64,000 nucleotides of DNA from assembly GCA_036186865.1 (NCBI GenBank), contig AP025047.1, positions 29,979,333 to 30,043,332 of the forward strand, read 5' to 3'. Under the pieces are notes generated by a model. The model ran no database searches, had not been told where the DNA came from, and saw nothing but the letters and a program-made list of their open reading frames with translations. Source of the stretch: Eustoma russellianum (taxonomy: Eukaryota > Streptophyta > Magnoliopsida > Gentianales > Gentianaceae). Position 1 is the stretch's first letter; every line of letters begins with the position of its first letter. The position numbers and the translations under genes are program-made. Below, in pieces: positions 1-11,535 of the stretch.

Positions 1-999
1 AAAAGCTCATAGTATATATAGAATACGATAACAACGTAGGAGTAGAGAACATACAAGATATATACGATAAGTAAGTATTATATGTACTAAATGATCATTA
101 TAAAAAAACGAATCTATACTAGATAACCAACTTAGAAATTTATAAATGTTATGCTGTTAATACACCTCATGAGTTACTAATGTTTAAAAAAAATCAACCT
201 CTTACAACAATAAAGAGGTATATGGACACATACAATTTGTTACAACATCAATGATATAACGCAAATAAGTCTATTTGAGAAAACATGCTAATAGATACAC
301 GGAACAAAGGTAATTAAACGATGCTAAGTAAATACACAGGTGTACACACAACTATATCAATGACACCACGACATAACGAATACAACGAAATAGTAATAAT
401 CATCATAACATACAACGACAACGAGTCACACAATTACAAAGAATACAGTGACACAAATACTTATCATACAAGAAATGGGTTACGGAATAGGCATATAATT
501 ACATGTTTTAAAACAAATCCTTAACATACATAATTGAAGGAAAGCATACTCGTTACGAGTTAGAAACGACAAAGTATTACGTGACATCATATTAATAGAT
601 TAAAGTATAAATAACAAAATGACATGGCCTATAAAATGCACCAACGGTTAAAATAAATAAATAAATAAATATCACACTTGAACACCTAAATAATTATATA
701 TCTACATTACAAAAAAACAAAAATGAACTCGCATAACGTGTGTATCGCTTAAAACTCAACTGACAAACACTATAAACACAATACATGTGATAAACTGCAC
801 ATAACAGTTGTGAATTCATGAGTCACATATGATACGTAAGTCATATAAGCGGATACACAACATACTATATGTCTATACCAAACATATTCAAACATCCTAA
901 CCATTAAAACGACACACATATTAAACTCTTTTTTTTTGTAATTTAAATTTTATATATAACGGCCAAATGGCAAATTTACAAAGGTGCCATTATCTGGAC
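1..999. other. AT-rich intergenic DNA, no gene seen
   Basis: No open frame here resembles a known protein. The DNA is AT-rich with many short ACA/ATA-rich runs. I see no LTR end, SINE box or RNA gene. Confidence 0.6.
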
Positions 1000-1640
1000 A
1001 CCCAGAAGTAACATAGAGAAGAAGACGGAGCTATGTTTGAGTACTGCATTTCATCCCTAGACCGATGAGCAGTCAGAGAAGATGAAACAGACATTGGAGG
1101 ACATGTAGAAGGCTTGTGTTATTGACTTCAAGGAGAACTAGGATGGTATGATCAAGTAGATTGAGTTATCCTACAACAACAGCTATCACAGCGCCATCGC
1201 CATGGCGCCATTTGAGGCGCTCAACAGGCGTAAGTGCAGATCCCCAGTCCTGTAGGACGAAGTTGGAGGGCGTATTATTACCGGTACAGAGCTGATCGAG
1301 CAAACCATGGAGAAGGTAAAGCGGATTTGGGAAAGACTTAAGGTTGCTCAAGACATAAGTAAGAGTTGGGCAGATTCGAAGAGACGCCCCTTGAGTTTAC
1401 TGTCGGGGTAGAAGTTTACATGAAGTTATCGCGTACGAAGGGGTTGCACATTTTGATCTGAAGGGTAAGCTAAGGCCTCGTTACATTGGCCCTTACGAGG
1501 TACTCGAAAGGATTGGTTCGTTAGCTTACCATTTGGCGTTACCTTCGGGCACTAGCCCAAGTATACGATGTATTCCATGTCTCTCAGCTGAGAAGGTATG
1601 TTTCCGACCCAAGTCATGCGTCTATGTAATTTGATGTTAG
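1000..1640 (+). pseudogene. Decayed integrase end of a Tekay-type Ty3/gypsy polyprotein
   Basis: Translation in shifting frames gives the end of a chromovirus integrase: STAFHP, then a degenerate TDGQSE motif, NNSYHSAIAMAPFEAL, RRKCRSP, and VKRIWERLKVAQDISKSWADSKRR. The same blocks occur in the better-preserved copy at 18050-18560. Several in-frame stops and frameshifts are present, so it cannot be translated as one protein. Everything upstream of the integrase end is missing, as are the chromodomain and the polypurine tract. Homology then resumes in the middle of an LTR, which implies a deletion near 1640-1670. The family role is insertion of element cDNA into the genome. Confidence 0.85.
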
Positions 1641-1664
1641 GGATGAATTTGATATCAAAAGAAT

Positions 1665-3221
1665 TTCTAGGGCTTATTTTATTAATGTTATTTAATTGAT
1701 TAAAAAATAGTATTAAATATAGGAAAATATAATTAAATATCAGAAAATTATAAATAAATTTCAGAAATTATAAAATACTAAAATTAAATTATTTTCATCA
1801 AATTTCTGTGTAGCGGGCCGATTGTGCGCAGGTCTGACTCACTTACTTAATATATATAAAATAAAATAATCTATTGAGCCGACCGCGGGCCGGGCCGAAT
1901 GGCCAACGGACCGTGCCCAGTTGGCTGGCCCAATTAAACGATATAATAATAATAATAATAATATACTTCTGAAATTTCTGGAAATTCTACAAAGGTTATT
2001 TAATTAATTTTAAATAGTAATAATTATAGGAAAAATATAAATAAAATCGGAAAATTATATATAAATTCCAGAAATTATAAAATGCTGAGATTAAATTATT
2101 TTTACTAAAGTTCATTAATTGTGATAATTCATTTAAATTGGATAATTGGGTAATAAATAGAAATAAATTAGAGAAAAATGAGGAAAAATATAGAAAATGC
2201 ACCATAAATATATACAAGCCATGGAAAAATAAGTTTAACGTCAAACAACATTAAATCATTACTCGGATAATAAATGAACCTAAAATTGAGCGCCAGAGGA
2301 TGGGTCAAGGGCCTCAAACGATCATTAAATGAACCTAGATTTGAGTGTCGAAGGATGGTGAGGATGGGCCAGGGGCCTTAGACGATTGTGTTGTTTGCAT
2401 TCATGGCACGTGCATTGCATGATGGCGGGTCGTGACATACGGGTCACGGGCGCTCAGGATGGTGTACGGTGGCGGGGCCACGACACTCAGGATGGTGTGC
2501 GGTGGCGCGGCCACGCACACTCAGTATGGTGACTGTGGGGTGTACGACCTGCAACCACTCAGTAGGACCCGGGTTCATGCATTGCACGGTGGAGATATCG
2601 GCATTCTGTGTGACATGACTTTGTTGCGTGTGACATGCATAGTAGGACATGCATCACGATGTTGCGCATTCTCTATCTGGAGTGAATTACTTTCCGCATT
2701 CTTTCATGTGCTTATGTGATATCATGTTTTACGTGCTATGTGTTATATCATTTTTGGATGCTCGTCTTGTACTACTTGGAAGCAGGTGCCTACTGAGTGA
2801 TTTCCCAGTCACTCACCCCTACTCCCCCCCACCAGGTGAGCAGGAAGAGACTTATGACTACGTCTTTGTTGAGGACGGGGCTGATACGGTGGAGTGGACA
2901 GACTGATGGTCGCGCCTAGGATACTAGAAGACCCTGCGACTGTTTGTCTTTGTTTTATTGGGATCACATCGGACATCACCTTGTTTAGTACGATAGACTC
3001 TAGATGCTAGCGTGTTGACTTATTGTCGTGATATATTTATTGTTTTTATGGAGGATTGTCCTTTATTCATATGAATTAGTGTTATGGTATTACGTTTCCG
3101 CGAGAAAAATTTCTACGTCTTTTCGGACATGTTGGAAATTGATTCGACGCTTTGTATGCTCCTTAGTGAGATACGGCGGGCGTACTGTTCCCGGTACTAG
3201 GGTTCGGAAGCGGGACGCTAC
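1665..3221 (+). repeat. Partial 3' LTR of the decayed Tekay-type element
   Basis: The sequence parallels the second part of the LTRs at 11536-13822 and 18862-21355. It has GC-rich blocks with repeated CGGGCCG motifs, the TTGCATTCATGGCACGTGCATT block, the ACATGCATCACG block, an acidic peptide-coding island (2832-2906), and the terminal block ending GGGACGCTACA. The first ~700 bp of a full LTR are absent. No internal region remains on the 3' side. Confidence 0.75.
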
Positions 3222-3429
3222 AGAAACGCTCGGAAAAATAACCGAACAATAAGTTTCTGGATATAGCAGACTTGACGGAACTAGATAACGAACCATTCGA
3301 ACATAAGATATGATTTAAATAAGTTAGTCGATAGCAACCTAAGTCGGTAGATGTAAATCAAACCAAATAAAAATACCCGATACGATAATTTCAATACACG
3401 CTTTTATCACATTTTCTCCTACTTTACCC

Positions 3430-3444
3430 TATATAGTATAAAAG
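3430..3444 (+). promoter_or_regulatory. TATA box of the LTR
   Basis: TATATAGTATAAAAG lies about 200 bp into the LTR and is followed by a C-rich CT-repeat leader, as expected around an LTR transcription start. Confidence 0.5.
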
Positions 3445-3691
3445 ACAAAACTCCACCCTCCCCAATAACCCTAGGCCGCCCACTACCTACCCCTCACAAG
3501 TCAACATCACCTTTGCCTTCTCTTACACACTTTTTTATCATTACTATTCTACACTTTATCTTCTACCCGTCACTCCACCACAATTCCTTCTCTTTCCTTA
3601 TACCCTATTTTCGTCCAAACCCTCACCCCTCAGCCGAAAGTTGCACTCCAAAAGGGACAAGACTTCTCCACTTTTCTTTCTTTACACTACA

Positions 3692-3970
3692 CACTTCATT
3701 ATTATACTTTGATGAGGGAGTGGGTTCTCCCCCCACCTGTACCAGAGGCCCCTTAGCCAGGTGGGATATAAATCGAGGGATGTGCTCCACCGGCAGTCCT
3801 GCAAAGGGAGAGGACACTCGAGACTCAGCCAGCCCAGAGGCAGCCCTTGTAATATTTCAATAAGGATTGTCTCCACACGGACTCGAACTCGGAACGTCGG
3901 GGTTCTAGCCCCAATCACCTTTGCCACTTACCAATGGACTATGCCCCTGGGGGCACTTCATTATTATACT
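3692..3970 (-). mobile_element. tRNA-derived SINE with a 17-bp target duplication
   Basis: The body is 3709-3953, flanked on both sides by the identical 17-mer cacttcattattatact (3692-3708 and 3954-3970). On the minus strand the head, from 3953 downward, reads like a tRNA gene: GGGGCATAGTCCATTGGTAAGTGG with an A-box-like TTGGTAAGTGG, then the B box GAGTTCGAGTCC. The rest is an unrelated body ending CTCCCTCATC. The perfect duplication suggests a fairly recent insertion into the surrounding LTR. Confidence 0.88.
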
Positions 3971-5098
3971 ACAACTTATCTTCTTCCACCTTCTCTCCCA
4001 TTACTTAACAAAACAATCTTCTTTCTCCTCTCTAGAATTTCAGCTGAGAATCATCAAGACAAGGAGAGGATTTATTTTTCATCTTCAACTCACTTCTCTC
4101 CTACACACTTCTCTTTCTTCTCCAAAAGAAGAACAAGTCTTCCAAACCATTTCATCTTCCATGACCGAAAATTTCAAGGTCCAAGAAGGGCATTTTCTTT
4201 CTTCCTCTCACCTCATATTTAGTCCATCTCCATCTTCAAGAACCCTTCTCTATTCCTCAAGCAAGAAAACAAGGTTTTTCAATCTCCATTTTACTCATAT
4301 GCCGGAAGTTCAAGACATGGAACAAGGTGTTTTTTTTCTTTTATTCATCTCATACACATTTCCAAAACAACAAGTACACCATCTTCCTATGTATGTTGGC
4401 CGAGATTTGTGATGTTGAAAACCAAGAGGTATCAAAGTAAAAACACCACTTAAAGTAATTATATTTCTTCCACTTGTCCATTCTCTTAAGTTTAACACTA
4501 ACTACTCATTTTTGTGGTGACCAAACCGTACTTAAAGGGTGGAAGGAGATGGAGTTTTCTTCCAATCTAAGTGAAGAAATCTTCACTTTAAAGTATAAGA
4601 AAAGTGTTAAAGGCAAGTACTCTTCCTAGATCCTACATGGATTTACAAATGCTAAATATATATGTTTATATCAAGGTTGGATCATCATGTAGTATGTTCA
4701 AGATATCTTTACAAGAATATGAAAAATACATGCTTTATGTAAAATACATGTTGTATACCCACCCTTATAACACGGCCCTTAAAGATTATTTTTTGATGAA
4801 ATGTATTTAGTATGTACCACATATAGACATATATATAATGTATAAAAATATATATGTAAATATACATACATACTCCTTACTTATATATATGGGGTGAGAT
4901 GATTGAAAAAGTATAGGTGAATATACATATACTGTATACGGTTATAACATAATATAAGGTTGAGATAAATTATTTACATAATACAAATACAATATATGTA
5001 TATAGTATAAAATATATATATATATATATATATAGCATATACAACATGGCCATGAGACCTTTTGGAATGATAAAGATGACTTCAATATATGTATATAG

Positions 5099-5143
<45 letters not shown>

Positions 5144-7623
5144 TGTATATGATACGACCTTAGGCCTTTTAATGATAATAAAACAAATTTTGTATATTTA
5201 TATATATGTATATATAGACTTATACTTGTATATGTTATAGAAGGATGTATAAATGAAATTATGCATATATACCTACTCACCTACAGCCCAAAAAGGGGCA
5301 TTTCATAATAAAAATGATTTTTACTATATATTATGTAGACATTTATGTGCAATGAATATACTAAAATATGAACTGTGAGTAATATATGTATAGTATATAC
5401 ATTATCTGTATTTCCGACCATAAGGCCTTCATTTGAAGAAAAAAAGAGTTGAAACCCACTTTATGAATATAAATATGTATTGTATGCAAATTAATATATA
5501 AAAATGATCAAGATATGTATACTAAATAATATGGTAAGAACGTGTATAAATATAAGTATACATATACACTTTTGACCAAAAAGTATTTAAAGTTAAAATG
5601 ATTTTAAAATATTTTTATACACATATATATGTTAAGATATGAAAATGAATAAGTTTTGGATGTTATATATTATATCATAAAATAGTCTTACAAATGTATA
5701 CAAAAAGATACATATTCGACCATTAGGCCTAATGTGATAAAATGATTTTAGTATATTTTGTATTTGTGTACATATGTATTATATATATGTTAAAAATATG
5801 AAAGAATGACCTTAGTATGTTTTTTATATATATATACATACATATATATATATATATATGAAATATGATCAAATATATACTTTATCGTACCTATACACAC
5901 TTAAAGAACACTCATATGTATGGAAGTATATATCGTACATATAAATATATCTATATATATGTACACATTCCAATACGAAATTATGACATAAATGATTTTA
6001 ATTCATGTTATGTACATTTATATGTACAATAAATGATAAGATGTAAATCATGATATAAGTTATGAAATTCCTAAGTGGTATATCATAGTAATTAGGAGTT
6101 ATATATTTCATGTACCTAAGTTATGAATTATGGAATACATGTGCAGTTTAGGTATTAAGAAAGTATGGTTATGGTATTTTCTTAAGTTATGATAAGTAGG
6201 CCTTAAGTAAGTAAGTGATGTTACTAGTGGTAGTATGACCAAGGTATCCTCATATGATCGAGTCTCATGTTGCATGAAATGAAAGTTTGAAAAGTAATTT
6301 TATCGCATTACATGTTTAAAAGTTGATATGTATGTGAATAATAAACGCGAGACGATTGATTCCATTTACACACGATATGTTATGTTATGTTCGCCAGTGT
6401 GACATCGGTACCGGGGTGGTAGGTGTTGGGGGCATATGATTATGTTCAGGCTGAGTGTAACATCGGGTCTGGGACATGGGATCTCCGTCTGAATGCGTTT
6501 ATGGCCGAGTGTAACACCGGTCTGGGACACGGGATCTCCGTCATAGCGCGTTACCGTTAGTACATGTACATATGATTATGATGTTTATGTTCTACATGTA
6601 CTATGTGGGGAATTAATCGGTATGTCGTGTGTTATTATTCTTATGAAAAGTGCTATAACCAATTATGAAAATGTTATGTCTTCATGTTATGAAAATGTCA
6701 GGTTATGCAAGTTATGAAAAGTACGTCATGTTTATGAAAAGTCATGTTTTATGCATCATGTCATGCTAATGTCACCTTAGGGTTATGATTAAGAATTCCT
6801 TAAGTCTATAATGGCACTACAGTGGTCAATGTAGTGTTTAAGCATGAAGTTGTTATACATGTAAGATATGAGAGGAAAGTATAAGTTATGGTTTATAAGC
6901 TAAGTGTTGACACTATATGGTGTTATGGATTAAGTAGTACGGGATGATGATATGTATGTTGTGGAATTTCCTTATTTATTTGCTTTCAGTTTATAGTTAT
7001 GTTATACTGATTTGAATGGAGACGTGCTTATTATATTCGATATTCATGATTATTATATTTTGTTACCTCGTCTCTCCATGTATGATCCACATGTCGTATC
7101 TAGTAAGACTACTTGCTGCGTGATTAAAAGATTGGCTATCGCTCATACTTGCCTATTTATCACTTTTCAGATAACAGGTAACACTATACACGCTTGTTGA
7201 GGACTGGCTAGATAGACCATTGATAACGAAGAACATACCGAGTGGTTTGCTTTGAAGGCGTTAGGTCTCGGTTTATGATGAATTTCAGAAGATTTCAGTA
7301 TTCTGTATAATATGACTTGTACAGATTATGATGTAGTGCATTGCATGTCGATTATGATTTGTTTATGTTATGTTTTTTTCGCTTATCGATTCATTGTTCA
7401 TGTCGACATGTACATGTATGGTATCGACGCCTTGTACTCTTTGGAATAGAGTACGGCAGGTGCACCGGGTCAGAACCCTGATTTTGGGCAGGGCGCTACA
7501 CCCACACTGCTTCAGCATGCATTTCTTCAATATTGCCTGACAATTTCTGATTAGGAACTATATTTTGTTTATATTGCTTAGTTTGTCTTATATCGGGCTC
7601 ATGGGATCTAGAGTTTGACAAGA

Positions 7624-7628
<5 letters not shown>

Positions 7629-7680
<52 letters not shown>
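7629..7680. repeat. (TA)n microsatellite
   Basis: An uninterrupted TA dinucleotide run. It produces meaningless Tyr-Ile open frames. Confidence 0.95.
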
Positions 7681-7682
<2 letters not shown>

Positions 7683-7740
7683 AGATGAATCAAATTTCAA
7701 TTATCAATTTGAGAGACTGCGTGTCAAAGTACAATAAACT

Positions 7741-7985
7741 TTATTTCCATGTTATAGCTCAGTTGGTATTTAAGTGGTAGATTACACAACTAGGGTGACG
7801 GCTGCAACATGAGTGTTAGAGTCCTTTCGTCAGCTTCTTTTACTGGAGTGAGCTTAGGTTTGACACGTTGTGGACACCAAGTAAGAACCTACCACCTAAG
7901 AAGTTGTTAGATTTTCTGATTTACATTATTTACGAAGCTCCTTGTGTTATGGCAATAGATCCTTCGGAAAATCAACATATGACCT
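7741..7985 (+). mobile_element. Degenerate tRNA-derived SINE
   Basis: An A-box-like TAGCTCAGTTGGT near 7754 is followed about 50 bp later by a decayed B box (GTGTTAGAGTCC, near 7814). A non-tRNA body follows. Possible flanking copies of GTACAATAA lie near 7730 and 7991, but the left one does not abut the head. This is not a functional tRNA gene because the arms do not pair. Confidence 0.55.
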
Positions 7986-9374
7986 TTTGTACAATAAGTA
8001 TTAGTTAAAAAAAATTACAATAAAGTAGATGGAAATCAGATTCTTTTAGGTACTTAAGGTGAAGGAAAACTATTTATGGTGAATGTTCTCGTTATTGACT
8101 CGTTAAGTGCGTATATATCAAAGTATTTATTATGATAAAATCAAATATTTTGTGGCCACTTATACAATCCTAAACAGAATGTTGCGCATGGTCATTTGTC
8201 CAAGTAGAATTTTAGAATTTTGATAAATATTAAGTAGCCTTTATGGCCACATAATGTAAATTATTATTAATTTCCTACATAGAATATGGACTACAAGTAC
8301 TAATACATTAACCAAACTGCATGAAGGTATTAAGTATATCTACGTGTATTAAATAAATACATTTTGGTAGATGAAAGGACAAGATGAATATGCATTTTTG
8401 AAACTTAAGATCAAGGAAATAAGAAGACACTAGTTTAAACATTTCCCAGTGTACTACTTCTGCCACTACTTAGAAAGTAAGAATCCTTTTGAAGGATAAC
8501 CATCACATGACCAAGCAATTTTTTAGGTGATATTAAGGACGATAACAACAATTTGTACGAGCTTTTAAATTTATAAATTTTGAATTTATAAATGGTTAGT
8601 AAACCTTCAAATATAATTAATATGCGTAACTAATAATTAATATAATGAAGCAATTACAGTAACATATATTAAACATCAGTAAATCTTAAGATACGTCCTC
8701 GAACACGTCCATCTAACAAAGTTCGGGGTACGAAGGGTTGGATGCATGCAACCATACCCATTTCTTAGAAATACATAGAGGTTGTTTTCCGATGATACAT
8801 AATGATGCGTCAAGCTCGTCAATCAACTACTACTTCACCATACAAAAAACCCGCTTCTTCAATTTAGTGAGACATTTTACTTTAGTGAGACATATACCTA
8901 CAACCATTCAGCTAATTTGCGTATATTTCAGTAATATGCTGAACAATAATAGATATTACCATCCAAATTGGTATGATGTACATTAATCAAGAATGACTTG
9001 ATTACTTTAGAGAGTACAGTATATTTTTATGTTGGTGTAACAGACTATCTATAGATGTGTGAACATCTTTCTACAATGCATGTCTAATTCTTAGTATCAT
9101 TTTGATTTATTATAATTGTTTATTCATCACTATATGGTGATGTATATTATAGTCATTTATTCCTCATCAAACGTTGGCCTGTACTATGATAGTTTATTTA
9201 TTGTATTAAAGAAAAAGACTCAACTAATTTTTACCCCATATTGACATGGTCAATTAACTCAAATCTCAAATCATTGGATAATGAATGTATTACTGTCTCT
9301 CTTAATCACGTAAACAATTTGAATACTACGTGGAATATATGTATTGACCACGTCATACTAGAAAAAAGAAGCGC
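7986..9374. other. Intergenic DNA, no gene recognised
   Basis: No frame resembles a known protein. Small open frames near 8738 and 9241 have no recognisable motif. Confidence 0.5.
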
Positions 9375-9393
9375 GGGGGGGGGGGGGGGGGGG
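9375..9393 (+). repeat. Poly-G run of 19 bases
   Basis: Nineteen consecutive G residues in AT-rich DNA. The run could form a G-quadruplex and its length may be unreliable in assembly. Confidence 0.95.
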
Positions 9394-9794
9394 AAGCAAA
9401 TCCATCCACGTACTCTCCAATCCTCCGGCATCCAAAGAGGAAATATACGATACCCTTGTATGCAATTAATTTAATCGAGATTTCGTCTCTTATGTGTACG
9501 TAATAAGGATTCGGGTCAATTTCACTTTAGTCCTTAATGTTTATTAGAATTGCATATTTATCCTTCATGTTTGGGTCAACTTGCATATTTATCCATAGTG
9601 TTTGGAATGTGTAATATACAACTTCTAATAGTTAAGTAAAACCAGAAACCCCGGTTTATCAAAGCCCCAAAATGAAACTGACTTACCATGTAACGTCTTT
9701 TAATAATCGAATTACACTTTTAATTGGTAAAATGTTAGTACATGCTAGGCTAACTATATGATGGAATTGTAACAAATACAAAAAAGCGACAGTG

Positions 9795-11222
9795 CACCAC
9801 AAAAAAAAAGACATATAGCGACAGACAAAAGTCGTCGCTATGTCGTCGTTACAGACATTTAGCGACGAAATTGCGACGAAAAAAGTTGGTCGCGATACGG
9901 CTTGTCGCAAAGTGAATTTCGTCGGTGGCGCGTCGCTATATTGGGACGGACAAATTTTCGTTGGTGTTGCGTCGCACAATTGCGACGAAAAAATGTCAGT
10001 TCTGCGACCAGATACTGCCGTCGTTGTTTCATCGGTGTATGTAGTCGTCGCTATTTTATAATTTTTTATTTTTTTATTTCCTTTCTGCGACATATTTTTT
10101 CGTTGCAAAGTTTCGTCGCTATTTTTAAAGTTTTGATTTTTTATTTCCGGTCTGCGACATTTCGTTTTCGTCGCAGGTTCGTCGCTATTTTATAATTTAA
10201 TATTTAATATTAAATATTATATATTTTTAATTTATAAATAATACAATATATTATTAATTAAATAGTTTTTATTATTATTTAATTTTTATAATAATAAAAA
10301 TATTTTGTATATTAAATCATTTGTACGAATGTTATACCGAAATACAGTACTTGCGTATTGAAGTTCGTAAACAACACAAACGAAATAGAATCCGTATAAA
10401 TGTCATATAAAATATAAAAGTACAAAGAATATCTCAATACAATAAACGAAATAGACTGTACGAAAAATCAAAAAATGAAATACTATGCAGAGGAAGATGG
10501 AGGGGGATCATGCGGAGAAGAGTGACCATCAGGGGGAGGCTGAGACTGCGAGTTGCTGGAAATCACAGAGATGATGAGATGCGATAGCTGCGAGATTTGC
10601 TGGGTCGTCTGCTACTGCACCTGCATCGTCTGCTGCTGCGAATACTCAAGCACCTGCTGAAACGCCTGCTGAAGCGACTGCTGCAGCTCCTGCTGGGTCT
10701 GAGTCAGCTGCGACCGCAGTGCTCGTACGCTCTCCTCATGCTGCGCCCTGATGGTCTCCACCTCATGCTGCAGCGCCGCATGCTCTGATTCCAGGCGCGA
10801 AAGATTCTCTGGGGCCGTAGAAGGTGCGGAGGTGCTGGCCTCAGAGGAAGCACCTGCATGCAGAACTTCGGGAAAGAATCACGGCGCTGCTGATCCGACC
10901 CCGTACACCTCTCTCTTCTTCTTATTTTGAGGGCCGACGGTCCGAACCGCATCCCAATAAGCGCAGTTCTTGTCGGCCTCTTCTCCCCTAAGTGCGAGTA
11001 GTCTGTTGTACTCGTCCTGAAATGAGAATAAGAATTGTTAGGGTTTAGGGTTTAGCAATAAAATAAAACAAACTAATGAAAAAACAAATGATATCGTAGT
11101 CTACTTACACTGATGTCGCGCGCCTTCGCCGTGATCCAGTCCTCCGTTCCGTCGGAGGCTTTCTTCCGATGCGTCTTGTAGAAGAGATCGTAGGAGGCTG
11201 GCCACTCCCCCGTCTCCTCCTG
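9795..11222 (-). mobile_element. Truncated CACTA (En/Spm) transposon end
   Basis: The left terminus CACCACAAAAAAAAAG is one base off the canonical CACTACAA-type CACTA end. It is followed, to about 10200, by dense subterminal repeats in both orientations built on GCGACGAAA and GTCGTCGCTA. This is typical of CACTA elements, whose subterminal repeats are bound by the element's own protein. An En/Spm-type gene end follows on the minus strand. The other terminus is not present, so the element is truncated to the right of 11222. Confidence 0.72.
10483..11222 (-). pseudogene. C-terminal exons of an En/Spm-type plant transposase-associated protein
   Basis: Two minus-strand exons can be joined in frame: 11222-11109 (ASYDLFYKTHRKK..WITAKARDIS) and 11016-10483 (DEYNRLLALRGEEADKN..). 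They are separated by a 92-bp GT-AG intron (11017-11108, donor GTAAGT). The composition matches the C-terminal part of the plant transposase family found in CACTA elements (Ptta/En/Spm, recalled as PF03004): an EWPASYDLF-like segment, then a Gln-rich coiled coil (SRLESEHAALQHEV.., QQELQQSLQQAFQQVLEYSQQQ). A TGA after GVGSAAP and a TAG after TMQVQ break the frame, so it is dead. N-terminal exons are missing. Confidence 0.72.
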
Positions 11223-11300
11223 CTGAAAGAATGAAATAAAATATGTTAGTGAAATCCATAATTTTAAAAATTTTGGCATGACCTATTCGTTTATTGGAGG

Positions 11301-11466
11301 TATCCCGGCCTTAAAGGCCTCTCCCAAGTCAAAGATAAAATACGTGGTTGCTGGAACCAACTCTCTATCTCTTGAGATAGAGGTATTGTTTGCTTGACAT
11401 TTTTCTTACACTCTAGCGTTAGCTTTTACTGTCGTTGGAATATATTAGGTTGTCATTGTTAAAAAA
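11301..11466 (+). mobile_element. Degenerate SINE of Au/TS type
   Basis: The segment has the order seen in Au/TS-type SINEs: GGAACCAACTCTCTATCTCTTGAGATAGAGGTATTGTTTGC, a ctctagcgtt-like degenerate CTACCCTCC position, then GTCGTTGGAATATATTAGGTTGTCATTG. The better copy is at 27518-27670 on the other strand. Confidence 0.55.
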
Positions 11467-11535
11467 ACGATAGTGAATAGTCAGTAGTGAATAAGATACC
11501 CGATGATTTGGAAGAAATTTGACCAGAAGTTATTT

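Larger units (their letters stand above)
3222..7499 (+). repeat. Long LTR of another Ty3/gypsy chromovirus, probably a solo LTR
   Basis: The left end (ACGCTCGGAAAAATAACCGAA) resembles the start of plant chromovirus LTRs. The right end (GGTGCACCGGGTCAGAACCC, then GGGCGCTACA) resembles their terminus. A TATA box at 3430 is followed by a pyrimidine-rich leader. The middle (4600-6350) is extremely AT-rich with TA repeats, and 6440-6545 holds a near-duplicate ~80-bp block (GTGTAACA..GGTCTGGGACA..GGGATCTCCGTC). No tRNA-Met binding site follows the right end, so a solo LTR or truncated element fits best. The left boundary abuts another LTR end and is uncertain by several bases. No target duplication was recognised. 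Confidence 0.6.

Noticed and set aside
3761..4412. Plus-strand frames of 153 and 163 codons
   Set aside because: Ser/Phe/Leu-rich translations of CT-rich LTR leader and of the SINE, overlapping each other, with no motif.
4942..5280. Tyr/Ile-rich open frames on both strands
   Set aside because: They are translations of TA-rich DNA with no motif. The same holds for 7496-7693 and 42743-43045.
7754..7825. tRNA gene
   Set aside because: A- and B-like boxes are present but no cloverleaf forms, and the sequence continues into a SINE-like body. The same judgement applies to 3870-3950 and 39640-39695.
9800..10200. CRISPR-like spaced repeats
   Set aside because: The GCGACGAAA motifs occur in both orientations with irregular spacing next to a CACTA terminus, so they are subterminal transposon repeats. 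This is plant DNA.
10597..10788. Leu/Arg-rich plus-strand protein
   Set aside because: It is the complement of the Gln-rich coiled coil of the En/Spm-type protein on the minus strand.
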